Assembly (NCBI GenBank): GCA_963788975.1
Contig: CAWBIJ010000004.1
Coordinates: forward strand, 62,001 to 126,000
Reading direction: 5' to 3'
Length of the DNA stretch: 64,000 nt
Origin: VRUE01 sp963788975
Lineage (GTDB): Bacteria; Actinomycetota; Thermoleophilia; Solirubrobacterales; 70-9
Part shown: piece after piece, positions 1 through 8,696 of the stretch
Layout of the letters: each line of letters opens with the position of its first letter
Position numbering within the stretch: position 1 is the first letter of the stretch
Position numbers and translations under genes: made by a program
The notes under the pieces: model-generated
Database searches by the model: none
What the model was told of the DNA's origin: nothing
Seen by the model: only the letters and a program-made list of their open reading frames with translations

Positions 1-1102
1 GTCGCACCGCCTGCGGCGCGCAACTGCACTCGGCGTCCGTCTCGCCGCGCCCGCAAGGACACGGGTTGGATGCCGCGACCAGCATGAACCGGCATGGCAA
101 CCGCCGGGCCGAGCCGGCCCGGGCGATCGACACCCATCCCGTCTCCAGTGGGGCCCGCAGCGCCTCCAGCGTGTCGCGGCGGAACTCGCAGAGCTCGTCG
201 AGGAAGAGAACGCCGCGGTGGGCGAGCGTTATCTCACCGGGGCCGGGCGGGGTCCCGCCGCCGACCAGCCCCGCCGGACTGACCGTGTGGTGCGGCGCCC
301 GGAAGGGCCGGGAGCCGGCGGAACCGTCTGTGAGCTTGCCGCAGGCGCTGGCGATCCTCGCCACCTCCAGTGCCTCCTCTTGGGCGAGCGGCGGCATGAT
401 CGAGGGCAGGCGGCTGGCGGCGAGCGACTTGCCCGCCCCGGGCGGGCCGACCATCAGCAGGCTGTGACCGCCTGCTGCCGCAACCTCCAGCGCGTACCGC
501 AGGTGCGGCTGGCCGCGCAGGTCGGCGAGGTCTCCCCCTCCCCGGTTGGCATCGAGGGCAAGCGGCAGCGGTCGCGGCGGCGCCGGTCGCCACTTGCCGG
601 CGGCGAGCTCGGGCAACTGCGTCAGGCTCTCTAGGCCGATCACCTCGATTCCCGGAGCCAGGGCCGCCTCAGGCCCGTTTCCGGTGGGCACGAGGAGCTT
701 CTCCGCACCCAGCTCACGCGCCGCTTCGGCGATCGCCAGCGCGCCCGGCACGGGCCTGGTCGAGCCGTCGAGCGCCAGCTCGCCGGCCATCGCGACCTGG
801 GGAAGCGCTTTCCACTCCAGCTGCTCAGAAGCAGTCAGCAACGCCACGGCGATCGCCAGGTCCAGCCCGGGCCCGGCCTTGCGCAGGCTGGCGGGAGCGA
901 GGTTGGCGACGATCCGCCGCAGGGGGAACTCGAAGCCGCAGTTGGAGAGCGCGGCACGGACCCGCTCGCGCGCCTCCCTCACCGCCGGGTCGGGGAGGCC
1001 GACGACAGAGAAGGCGGGCAGGCCCCGGCGCACGTCGATCTCGACCCGGACCGGCCGGGCCAAGATGCCGTCGAGAGTGAACGTTCGCGCCGTGGCGAGC
1101 AT
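1..1102 (-). CDS. comM: ComM/YifB-family Mg-chelatase-like AAA+ ATPase (C-terminus cut by window edge)
   Basis: ComM/YifB is an AAA+ helicase-like ATPase that in competent bacteria promotes branch migration during integration of transforming DNA. About 367 codons are visible, from ATG (complement of 1100-1102) to the window edge. The N-terminal half is the ChlI-like domain (starts MLATARTFTLDGI, then GLPAFSVVGLPDPAVREARERV). It is followed by a Walker A motif VGPPGAGKS, the PFRAPHHTVSPAGLVGG segment, a Walker B-like GVLFLDELCEF, and the cysteine motif NPCPCG close to the edge. The lid and C-terminal domain lie outside. It is transcribed away from yraN, leaving a 77-bp divergent intergenic region. 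The family call is secure; a role in competence in this organism is inference. Confidence 0.93.
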   Translation of the reverse strand, partial: MLATARTFTLDGILARPVRVEIDVRRGLPAFSVVGLPDPAVREARERVRAALSNCGFEFPLRRIVANLAPASLRKAGPGLDLAIAVALLTASEQLEWKALPQVAMAGELALDGSTRPVPGALAIAEAARELGAEKLLVPTGNGPEAALAPGIEVIGLESLTQLPELAAGKWRPAPPRPLPLALDANRGGGDLADLRGQPHLRYALEVAAAGGHSLLMVGPPGAGKSLAASRLPSIMPPLAQEEALEVARIASACGKLTDGSAGSRPFRAPHHTVSPAGLVGGGTPPGPGEITLAHRGVLFLDELCEFRRDTLEALRAPLETGWVSIARAGSARRLPCRFMLVAASNPCPCGRGETDAECSCAPQAVR

Positions 1103-1179
1103 GGCGACGACGCTAGGGGGCGAATTCCTACGCGTGGGTGCTTAGACGAAAAAGTGTGTGAATTCTTCCCCCCAAGACG
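1103..1179. promoter_or_regulatory. Divergent intergenic region comM / yraN
   Basis: This 77-bp gap separates the divergent comM and yraN starts and must hold both promoters unless transcription enters from elsewhere. It has a more AT-rich core at about 1143-1170 flanked by two GAATTC sites. No convincing -35/-10 pair was identified. Confidence 0.35.
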
Positions 1180-1557
1180 GTGAAGGAGAGACGCCGCAGG
1201 CTCGGCGAGGCCGCCGAGGAGCTGGTGGCGAGACGGCTCGCCTCAGCCAACTGGGAGATCCTCGAGCGCAACGCCCGCACCCGCTTCGGCGAGCTCGACC
1301 TTGTCGCGCTCGACGGGCAGACGCTCGTCTTCGTCGAGGTCAAGGCCGGCCGCACCGGCTCCAGCTTCGGTCCCGAGCGACCGGTGCTGGCGGTCGACCG
1401 CCGCAAGCAGCAGCGCATCCGCCGCCTCGCCGCCGCTTGGATGGCGGAGCATCGTCTCGACCGGCGCTATAGGGAGATCCGCTTCGACGCCGTCGGCGTC
1501 AGCTTCGACCGCACCGGGCGCGTGGCCGACTACGAGCACATCGAGAACGCGTTCTAG
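1180..1557 (+). CDS. yraN: YraN/UPF0102 family nuclease-fold protein
   Basis: This 125-aa protein has the UPF0102 (YraN) signature: an N-terminal helix with GEAAEELVARRL, then FGELDLVALDGQTLVFVEVKAG. The likely metal-binding residues of the restriction-endonuclease-like fold are E38, D40, E53 and K55. The family is widespread and thought to act in DNA repair or processing, but its biochemical role is poorly defined. The start is GTG at 1180. It is unusual in being inverted: yraN normally lies co-directionally between rnhB and comM, whereas here it points the other way and its stop overlaps the rnhB stop by 4 bp (1554-1557). Confidence 0.9.
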   Translation: MKERRRRLGEAAEELVARRLASANWEILERNARTRFGELDLVALDGQTLVFVEVKAGRTGSSFGPERPVLAVDRRKQQRIRRLAAAWMAEHRLDRRYREIRFDAVGVSFDRTGRVADYEHIENAF

Positions 1558-2321
1558 CCGGCGAGCTCGAGCTGGCTGTAAGCCACGGATTGGAACGAAC
1601 GCCGGTGCAGGGGCGAGATCCCGATCTGCTCGATCGCCCGGCGGTGCTCGGGGGTCGAGTAGCCAACGTGCTCGTCGAATCCCCAGCCAGGATGGTCGCC
1701 AGCGATACCGCGCATGTAGCGGTCGCGGGTGACCTTGGCGAGTACCGAGGCGGCGGCGATCGCGGCGCTGGTGGCGTCCCCTTCGATCACCGCCCGGTGC
1801 GGCACGGTGCAATCGCGCAGCGAGAAGCCGTCGACAAGGCAAGTGGCGCCCTCGTCCGGCTGCAGCCGTTCGAGCGCAGCCGCGAGCGCCCCGATGTTGG
1901 TGACGTGGAGGCCGCGCGCGTCGATCCCGCGCACACAGCGGATCACGATGCTGGTCCGCGCCGCCACCCTCAGCACCGCCGGGAAGAGCTCCTCGCGCCG
2001 CTCCGGTTTCATCTGCTTGGAGTCGTGCAGGCCGGAGAGCGCGCGGCGATCGGCGTGGGAAAGCGACTCGTAGTCGAGCAGGACGGCGGCGGCGACCAGC
2101 GGGCCGGCGAGACAGCCGCGGCCGGCCTCGTCGGCCCCGGCGACGAAGCGGCTGTCCAAGCCGCGGTCGAAGACGAAGAGCCGGCGCGAGCGCGCCAGCC
2201 TGCGGCGATGGGCCTTAGAAGATCCCGATCCGGTCGGGCGGCCAGTAGGTGGCGAAGGCCTTGCCGATGATCCACTCGCGGGGGACGGGGCCCCAGAAAC
2301 GGCTGTCTTGGCTTGCCCCAC
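1554..2321 (-). CDS. rnhB: Ribonuclease HII
   Basis: RNase HII cleaves RNA in RNA/DNA hybrids and removes single ribonucleotides from DNA. The conserved core starts near residue 60 with AGADEAGRGCLAGPLV (D64, E65). It continues through VDGFSL (D164), EGDATSAAIAAASVLAKVTRDRYM (D182) and the WGFDEHVGYSTPEH segment, giving the expected D-E-D-D metal site. The only ATG/GTG/TTG start in frame before the core is GTG at 2321. That would overlap lepB by 107 nt and add about 45 basic or Ser/Pro-rich residues. A CTG at 2196-2198 just after the lepB stop (2215) is an alternative. The C-terminal part is complete. Confidence 0.93.
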   Translation of the reverse strand: MGQAKTAVSGAPSPASGSSARPSPPTGRPTGSGSSKAHRRRLARSRRLFVFDRGLDSRFVAGADEAGRGCLAGPLVAAAVLLDYESLSHADRRALSGLHDSKQMKPERREELFPAVLRVAARTSIVIRCVRGIDARGLHVTNIGALAAALERLQPDEGATCLVDGFSLRDCTVPHRAVIEGDATSAAIAAASVLAKVTRDRYMRGIAGDHPGWGFDEHVGYSTPEHRRAIEQIGISPLHRRSFQSVAYSQLELAG

Positions 2322-2778
2322 GGTTGTCGCCCATCATGAAGTAATGGTCGGGTGGAATGGTGATCGGATCCGGCAAATTGCAGGCTTCAGCGGCGCCGCA
2401 GGGGTTGGTGTAGGGCTCGTCTGTCTTCTCGACGCCGTTCACGACCGGGTGCCCGTTGCGAACGCTGAGCGTGTCCCCGGGCCCGGCGACGATCCGCTTG
2501 ATGAAGTTTTCGCTTGCCCGCTCCACCGTCGGTTGCGGACAGGCTTGCTGCGGTGGATGGGGCGCACCGCACATTTTGCCGTCTTCGGCTCCCTTCGGCG
2601 GGTGGAAGACGACGATGTCGCCCACATCTGGATCGGTGAAGTGGTAGAGGAAGCGGTTGACGAGGACACGCTGGCCGACCTCGAGGGTCGGTTCCATCGA
2701 CTGCGAGGGGATCTGGTACGGCTTGATCAGCCAGGCCTGGATCGCCAGGGCGAGGCCCAGGGCCAGCGCCACGATCAC
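2215..2778 (-). CDS. lepB: Signal peptidase I
   Basis: LepB is the membrane-bound leader peptidase that removes signal peptides from exported proteins. An N-terminal membrane helix (residues 1-17) precedes the catalytic-serine motif PSQSMEPTL (S27). The catalytic lysine is in FIKRIVAGPGD (K94), and the C-terminal box is MGDNRGASQDSRFWGPV. A Cys-containing insertion (about residues 64-90) lies between the boxes, as is common in larger homologues. The GTG at 2778 gives 187 aa. The reading frame is open upstream (basic PKPKSRGGG, then LVELVV), so the true start may lie further upstream, overlapping the end of rplS. Substrates here would include the AT-rich secreted proteins described below (inference). 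Confidence 0.94.
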   Translation of the reverse strand: MIVALALGLALAIQAWLIKPYQIPSQSMEPTLEVGQRVLVNRFLYHFTDPDVGDIVVFHPPKGAEDGKMCGAPHPPQQACPQPTVERASENFIKRIVAGPGDTLSVRNGHPVVNGVEKTDEPYTNPCGAAEACNLPDPITIPPDHYFMMGDNRGASQDSRFWGPVPREWIIGKAFATYWPPDRIGIF

Positions 2779-2831
2779 GACCAGCTCTACCAGCCCGCCG
2801 CCGCGACTTTTCGGCTTGGGGATCGAAGGGT

Positions 2832-3440
2832 TCAGGCCGAATCCTCGCCGGAGTCGCCGTCCTTCTCGGACGGCTCCTCGCTCTCGGCGTCTTTCGCCGC
2901 GGCGGTGTCCTCGGTCTCCCCTGCCTCGGGCGCCTCCGCGTCCGCGTCTACCTCTGTCTCTGCCTCGGGCGCCTCTGCATCGGCCTCAGGCGGCGCTTCT
3001 GCAGCCTCGACGTCCTCTTGGCTCATGCCCTCAGCATCAATCGCCTCCGGCTCCTCCGCCGCGGCCGGGGCCGAGATCAGCTCCTCGTCGATGCCCCAGC
3101 GGCGCTCGGCAACACGGGCGGCCTTGCCGACGCGACCGCGCAGGTAATAGAGCTTGGCGCGGCGCACGTCGCCGCGGGCGGCGATCTCCAGCTTCTCGAT
3201 CTTCGGCGAGTGCAGGGGGAACGTCCGCTCCACCCCGACCCCGAAGGACTGCTTGCGCACGGTGAAGGTCTCGCGGGCGCCAGAGCCCTGTCGCCGCAGG
3301 ACAATTCCCTCGAACACCTGGGTGCGGCGGCGGCTGCCCTCCACCACCTGGAAGTGGACGCGGACGCGATCGCCTGGGCCGAAGGAGGGAAGTCCCTTCC
3401 TCAGCTGGCTCCGCTCGATGCTGTCGATAACGCTGCTCAT
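2832..3440 (-). CDS. rplS: Ribosomal protein bL19 with long acidic C-terminal tail
   Basis: bL19 sits at the 30S/50S interface. Residues 1-117 are a standard L19 (IERSQLRKGLPSFGPGDRV, FEGIVLRRQGSGARETFTVRK, SPKIEKLEIAARGDVRRAKLYYLRGR). ATG at 3440 is chosen because the L19 homology begins there; the open frame upstream has no L19 similarity. The protein is 202 aa, whereas L19 is usually 110-125. The extra ~85 residues (118-202) are almost entirely Glu, Asp, Ala, Pro and Ser, with no predicted fold. The gene lies between trmD and lepB, the common rpsP-khpA-trmD-rplS-lepB-rnhB order. Confidence 0.95.
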   Translation of the reverse strand: MSSVIDSIERSQLRKGLPSFGPGDRVRVHFQVVEGSRRRTQVFEGIVLRRQGSGARETFTVRKQSFGVGVERTFPLHSPKIEKLEIAARGDVRRAKLYYLRGRVGKAARVAERRWGIDEELISAPAAAEEPEAIDAEGMSQEDVEAAEAPPEADAEAPEAETEVDADAEAPEAGETEDTAAAKDAESEEPSEKDGDSGEDSA

Positions 3441-3502
3441 TGGCGTGAAAAAACCGCGGGTGCCCGGGCCGGACGCCGCACGGTGGCGGAATGGTAGTCG
3501 AG

Positions 3503-4174
3503 TCAGCCTTCTTCGAGGGCCCTGGCTCTGATCTGGCTCTGCTCCGCCCGCCAGCGACGCACGCGCTCGTGATCCCCCGAGACCAGGACCTCGGGCACCT
3601 CCCAGCCCCGGTAGGCGGGCGGGCGGGTGTAGTGGGGGTACTCCGGAGCGCCCTCGAGGACCTGGCTGAACGACTCCTCGACCGCGCTCTGCTCGTGACC
3701 GAGGGCACCGGGGAGCTTGCGCATCACCACGTCGGCGAGCACCATCGCCGGCAGCTCCCCCCCAGCCAGCACGTAGCGGCCAATCGAGACCTCGTCGTCG
3801 GCGAAGTGCTCGTGCACCCGCTCGTCGAACCCCTCGTAGCGCCCGCAAAGCAGGGCCAGGTGCGGCTCTCGGGTCAACTCGTCCGCCAGCGCGTCGTCAA
3901 GCAGCCTGCCAGTGGGTGAGAGCAGCACGATGCGCGGCCTCTCCCCGTTCGAGTAGGCGGCCTGCAGCGCAGCGTCGACCACGTCGACCCGCAGCACCAT
4001 TCCCGCGCCGCCGCCGTAGGGGGCGTCGTCGACCTGCCCCGCCCCCAGCGGCGTCGTGTCGCGGTAGTTGAAGAACCGCAGCTCGTTCCCCTTACTCAAC
4101 GCATTCTGAACCGACCGCTGGCCGCTAAACCACTCGAACGCCTCGGGGAAGAGCGTGAAGACGTCGAGTTTCAA
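3503..4174 (-). CDS. trmD: tRNA (guanine37-N1)-methyltransferase TrmD
   Basis: TrmD methylates G37 of tRNAs reading CNN/CGG codons, preventing +1 frameshifting. The protein shows the N-terminal MKLDVFTLFPEAF, the APYGGGAGMVLR loop, and the trefoil-knot SAM site LLSPTGRLLDDALADEL / CGRYEGFDERV / IGRYVLAGGELPAM. The C-terminal YPHYTRPPAYRGWEVPEVLVSGDH is also conserved. The start is TTG at 4172-4174. The protein is 223 aa, slightly shorter than the 240-255 aa norm because the final helices are trimmed. The 128-nt gap upstream, before khpA, is mostly occupied by a nested palindrome (4187-4295). Confidence 0.95.
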   Translation of the reverse strand: MKLDVFTLFPEAFEWFSGQRSVQNALSKGNELRFFNYRDTTPLGAGQVDDAPYGGGAGMVLRVDVVDAALQAAYSNGERPRIVLLSPTGRLLDDALADELTREPHLALLCGRYEGFDERVHEHFADDEVSIGRYVLAGGELPAMVLADVVMRKLPGALGHEQSAVEESFSQVLEGAPEYPHYTRPPAYRGWEVPEVLVSGDHERVRRWRAEQSQIRARALEEG

Positions 4175-4186
4175 GAGCGTGTCGAG

Positions 4187-4295
4187 CGGGGTCCGGGGGA
4201 TGGGTGGAGCGTCTTGTACTTTTTCGCCACGTCGGCTGGAGTCAACCAGAGCACGTCCTCGAAAAAGTTAAGTGGAACCCGTCCCCCGGACCCCG
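4187..4295. repeat. Nested palindromic element (copy 1) upstream of trmD
   Basis: The outer arms 4187-4204 and 4278-4295 are complementary at 17 of 18 positions. Inside them, ACTTTTTCG (4218-4226) pairs with CGAAAAAGT (4260-4268), leaving a 33-nt loop. The same layout and inner-stem core recur at 14647-14759 and 18055-18179, although the outer-arm sequences differ. Here the element fills the khpA-trmD gap and would form a structured 5' leader in trmD mRNA. It may be a small non-autonomous mobile palindrome; no coding capacity was seen. Confidence 0.75.
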
Positions 4296-4302
4296 CCCCC
4301 AC

Positions 4303-4533
4303 TCAGTCAAGAATGTCGACGATAACCCTGCGATCGAGGCGGACAGCGGCCGCTTTGGCGATCGTACGGATCGCGTTGGCGATGCGTCCGCCCTTGCCGA
4401 TCACCCGCCCCAGGTCGTCTTCGGCAACCGAGATCTCGTAGACGAGATCGCCGTCCTCTTCGAGCTCCTCGACTTTGACCGCCTCAGGGTCCTCGACCAG
4501 CGCCCGCACCAGGAACTCGAGCAGCTCGGTCAC
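4303..4533 (-). CDS. khpA: KH-domain RNA-binding protein KhpA
   Basis: This 76-aa protein is a single KH domain with the GxxG loop VIGKGGRIANAIRT. KhpA-type proteins bind RNA and partner with KhpB/Jag in Gram-positive bacteria, affecting cell division and envelope synthesis. The position between rpsP and trmD is the classical one for this family. The start is GTG at 4531-4533, and the gene lies 9 nt after rpsP. Confidence 0.93.
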   Translation of the reverse strand: MTELLEFLVRALVEDPEAVKVEELEEDGDLVYEISVAEDDLGRVIGKGGRIANAIRTIAKAAAVRLDRRVIVDILD

Positions 4534-4542
4534 GTCAGCAGC

Positions 4543-4797
4543 TCAGCTGCCCGAGGCGGCGATGCCCTTGGTGCGCAGCAGGTTGGCGACCGTCTCGGAG
4601 GGCTGGGCGCCGTGCTCGAGCCAGTGCTTGGCGCGCTCCTCGTCGAGCTCGATCGTCGAGGGCTCGGTCTGCGGGTTGTACTGGCCGATCGTCTCGATCG
4701 TGCGCCCGTCGCGCGGCGAGCGCTTGTCGGCGACGACGATCCGCCAGATCGGGTTCTTCTTCGAACCCACCCTTCTCAGTCTGATTCGTACGGCCAT
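4543..4797 (-). CDS. rpsP: Ribosomal protein bS16
   Basis: This 84-aa small-subunit protein binds 16S rRNA. The signatures MAVRIRLRRVGSKKNPIWRIVVADKRSPRDGR, split as RIRLRRVGSKKNP and VVADKRSPRDGR, and IGQYNPQTEPS are canonical. It starts at ATG 4797, 14 nt after the ffh stop, and leads the rpsP-khpA-trmD-rplS run. Confidence 0.97.
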   Translation of the reverse strand: MAVRIRLRRVGSKKNPIWRIVVADKRSPRDGRTIETIGQYNPQTEPSTIELDEERAKHWLEHGAQPSETVANLLRTKGIAASGS

Positions 4798-4811
4798 GGG
4801 ACTGCGGCAGG

Positions 4812-6185
<1,374 letters not shown>

Positions 6186-6195
6186 CCGTCCCAGG

Positions 6196-7194
6196 CTACT
6201 CGCCGAGCAGGGCGCGGGCGAAGTCGGTGGGGTCGAACGGGCGCAGGTCCTCGAGCGACTCGCCGGTGCCGATCAGCTTCACGGGGATGCCGAGCTCGCT
6301 GGCGATCGCCAGCACGATGCCGCCCTTGGCGGTGCCGTCGAGCTTGGTGAGGACGACGCCGTCGACCTCGGCGGCCTCGGCGAAGACCTTCGCCTGGCGC
6401 AGCCCGTTCTGTCCGGTCGTGGCGTCGATCGTCAGCAACGTCTCGTGCGGTGCCCCCGGCATCTGCTTGTCGATCACCCGCCGCACCTTGGCCAGCTCGT
6501 CCATCAGGTTGCCCTGGGTATGGAGGCGTCCCGCGGTGTCGACGATCGCCACATCGGCGTCGCGGGCGCGGGCGGCGGCGACGGCGTCGAAGGCGACCGA
6601 CCCGGGGTCGGCGCCGGAGTCGGCCCGAACCAGATCGGCGCCGGCCCGCTGCGCCCACTCGGCGAGCTGCTCGGCCGCCGCAGCGCGGTAGGTGTCGGCG
6701 GCGCCGAGAACCACGGAGAGGCCGAACTCCTGCGAGAGGTGCCAGGCGACCTTGCCGATCGTCGTCGTCTTGCCCGTGCCGTTGACGCCGACCATCAAGA
6801 CCACTGCAGGCTGGGCGCTGAGGTCGATCGGGGCGCGGCCGGTGGCGGCCACCTCGGCGACGATCTCGATCAGGCGGTCGCGGACGGCGGCGCCGTCGGC
6901 CGGCACGGTCCCCGCCTCGACCTCACGCTCGAGGCGCTCGACAATCGCGGCGGTGGTCGGCGCTCCGGCGTCGGCGAAGATCAGCGCCTCCTCCAGCCGC
7001 TCCCAGGTTTCCTCGTCGATGCGGTCGAAGAGACTAGCCGAGACCTCCTCGGTGAGCGCCTGACGGCTCTTCGAGAGGCTCTCGCGCAGACGGCGGAAGA
7101 CGCCCCGCGGCTCCTCCGGCTGCTCAGCTGCCGCCGAGGCGTTCGCGCTCTCGCGCGAACCGAGGTTGAGTATCTCCTGCCAGCTGGTCGCCAT
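6196..7194 (-). CDS. ftsY: Signal recognition particle receptor FtsY
   Basis: FtsY is the membrane-associated SRP receptor GTPase. The 332-aa protein has a short acidic N-terminal region, a helical N domain (about 30-120), and a G domain with Walker A GVNGTGKT (136-143). DTAGRLHTQ and TKLDGTAKGGIVL are present, and the C-terminal motif IGTGESLEDLRPFDP is intact. No N-terminal transmembrane segment is seen. The ATG at 7194 overlaps the end of the upstream WS/DGAT gene by 71 nt, which is unusually long. The conserved homology starts only near residue 31, so translation may begin downstream, although no obvious alternative start was found. Confidence 0.96.
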   Translation of the reverse strand: MATSWQEILNLGSRESANASAAAEQPEEPRGVFRRLRESLSKSRQALTEEVSASLFDRIDEETWERLEEALIFADAGAPTTAAIVERLEREVEAGTVPADGAAVRDRLIEIVAEVAATGRAPIDLSAQPAVVLMVGVNGTGKTTTIGKVAWHLSQEFGLSVVLGAADTYRAAAAEQLAEWAQRAGADLVRADSGADPGSVAFDAVAAARARDADVAIVDTAGRLHTQGNLMDELAKVRRVIDKQMPGAPHETLLTIDATTGQNGLRQAKVFAEAAEVDGVVLTKLDGTAKGGIVLAIASELGIPVKLIGTGESLEDLRPFDPTDFARALLGE

Positions 7195-8614
7195 CGGACT
7201 TGGCGGGGGAGGCTATCCGGGCGGCGGCGAGGAGCTCCTCCACGGCCTCGTCGAGGTAGGGGGAGAGCTGCTCGGCATCCGGCATCGCGACGCGGTCGGC
7301 GAGGATCCCGAAGTTGACCTGGCCGTTGTAGCTGATGATCGCGATCGCCAGCGCGTGGCGGCGGGCGAGGAAGCCGATCGGGTAGACGCCCGTGAGCTCC
7401 CGCCCGAGGATGTAGAAGGGAACCTGCGGGCCGGGGAAGTTGGTGACGAGGAGGTTGAAGAGGCGGGTCGAGAAGTTGATCGCGGCGGTCGGCGAGAGCA
7501 ACAGCGGCGGCGCGAAGTCGCGGAACCAGTCGTTGAGGCCCCAGATCGCTTCCGCTCCCAGCGGCTGCTTGGAGTCCTTCAGCGCCTCCATCGCCTCGTG
7601 CACGATCTGGAGGCGCTCGACCGGGTCGGCGACGCCGACCGGCAGCGGTCCGCGCATCGCCGTGAGTTTGTTGCCGAGCTCGCCGTGCTCGTTGAGGGTG
7701 CGGATCGAGACCGGTACGAGCGCCTTCAACTCCATCCCCTCGGTGTCGACCTCATGGTCGTGGAGCCAGCGCCGCAAGGCGCCGGCGGTCGCCGAGAGGA
7801 TGACGTCGTTGACGGTCACCCCGAGGGCGTTCTTGACCAGCTTGAAGTCGGCGAGCGTGAAGCCCGCCCAGGAGAAGCTCCGCTCCGTGGATATCTCGAC
7901 GTTGAGCGGCACCTTCGGCGCCGGTCGCGCCAGGTTCCAGGTCACCTCCCAGAGCCCCGTCAGGCCATCCGCGGCCCGCTTCCTCGCCCGCGCGGGCTGA
8001 CGGGCCGCCCTGCGCAGCCAGCGCGCCAGGCGGCGTACGGTCGCCCAGATGCCGGTCGCGGCGTGGACGACCAGACCCATGGCGGAGGGCGTCTTGTGCG
8101 GGTCCCAGGGCGCCTCCTCGCGGGAGGGCTCGGACTTCTGTTCGACGTCGAAGAGGAGCGTGCCGATATCGACCGCCGAGAACCCGTCGGCCATCGCGTG
8201 GTGGGTCTTGTAGACGATCGCGAAACGATCCTCGGCGAAGCCCTCGACCAGAACCAGCTCCCAGAGCGGCTTGGCGCGGTCAAGTGGCGGCGAGAGGATC
8301 TCACCGACGAGGTCGTGGAACTCGGCGTCGCCTCCGGGGGCGGGAAGGCTCACCCGGCTCAGGTGGTTGGCGAGGTCGAAGGCGCGGTCGTCGACCCAGA
8401 AGGGCGTGCCGAGGCGCAACGGCGGTGAGGCCAGCCGCTGGCGCAATCGCGGCAAGAGGTGAAGGCGACTGCGGATGTGGGCGTCGAAGTCCCCGTGGCT
8501 GGGCGGCTCGCCGGTGCAGACCAGCACGGCGCCGATCGCCATATGCCCGTTAGACCTCTCGTTGGTCAGGAACGACGTATCGAACGACGTCAGCCTGTCC
8601 ATGTGGCGTTGCAT
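7124..8614 (-). CDS. Wax ester synthase / diacylglycerol O-acyltransferase (WS/DGAT family)
   Basis: WS/DGAT enzymes esterify acyl-CoA with diacylglycerol or fatty alcohols to make triacylglycerol or wax storage lipids, common in actinobacteria. This 496-aa protein has the catalytic motif HHAMADG (H138, H139, D143, G144), the N-terminal DTSFL segment typical of the family, and the later NDVILSATAGALRRWL and NFPGPQVPFYILG segments. It starts at ATG 8614. It is the first gene upstream of ftsY on this strand and overlaps it by 71 nt. Nothing in the sequence distinguishes wax-ester from triacylglycerol activity. Confidence 0.93.
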   Translation of the reverse strand: MQRHMDRLTSFDTSFLTNERSNGHMAIGAVLVCTGEPPSHGDFDAHIRSRLHLLPRLRQRLASPPLRLGTPFWVDDRAFDLANHLSRVSLPAPGGDAEFHDLVGEILSPPLDRAKPLWELVLVEGFAEDRFAIVYKTHHAMADGFSAVDIGTLLFDVEQKSEPSREEAPWDPHKTPSAMGLVVHAATGIWATVRRLARWLRRAARQPARARKRAADGLTGLWEVTWNLARPAPKVPLNVEISTERSFSWAGFTLADFKLVKNALGVTVNDVILSATAGALRRWLHDHEVDTEGMELKALVPVSIRTLNEHGELGNKLTAMRGPLPVGVADPVERLQIVHEAMEALKDSKQPLGAEAIWGLNDWFRDFAPPLLLSPTAAINFSTRLFNLLVTNFPGPQVPFYILGRELTGVYPIGFLARRHALAIAIISYNGQVNFGILADRVAMPDAEQLSPYLDEAVEELLAAARIASPAKSDGDQLAGDTQPRFARERERLGGS

Positions 8615-8696
8615 GGCCCTCCTCTCCTGCGCCGAGTATCCAACGTAGCGGAGCAGGCCCGCATAAACGGAGGGTTAAGGCAAGTGAGCTGAGCGC

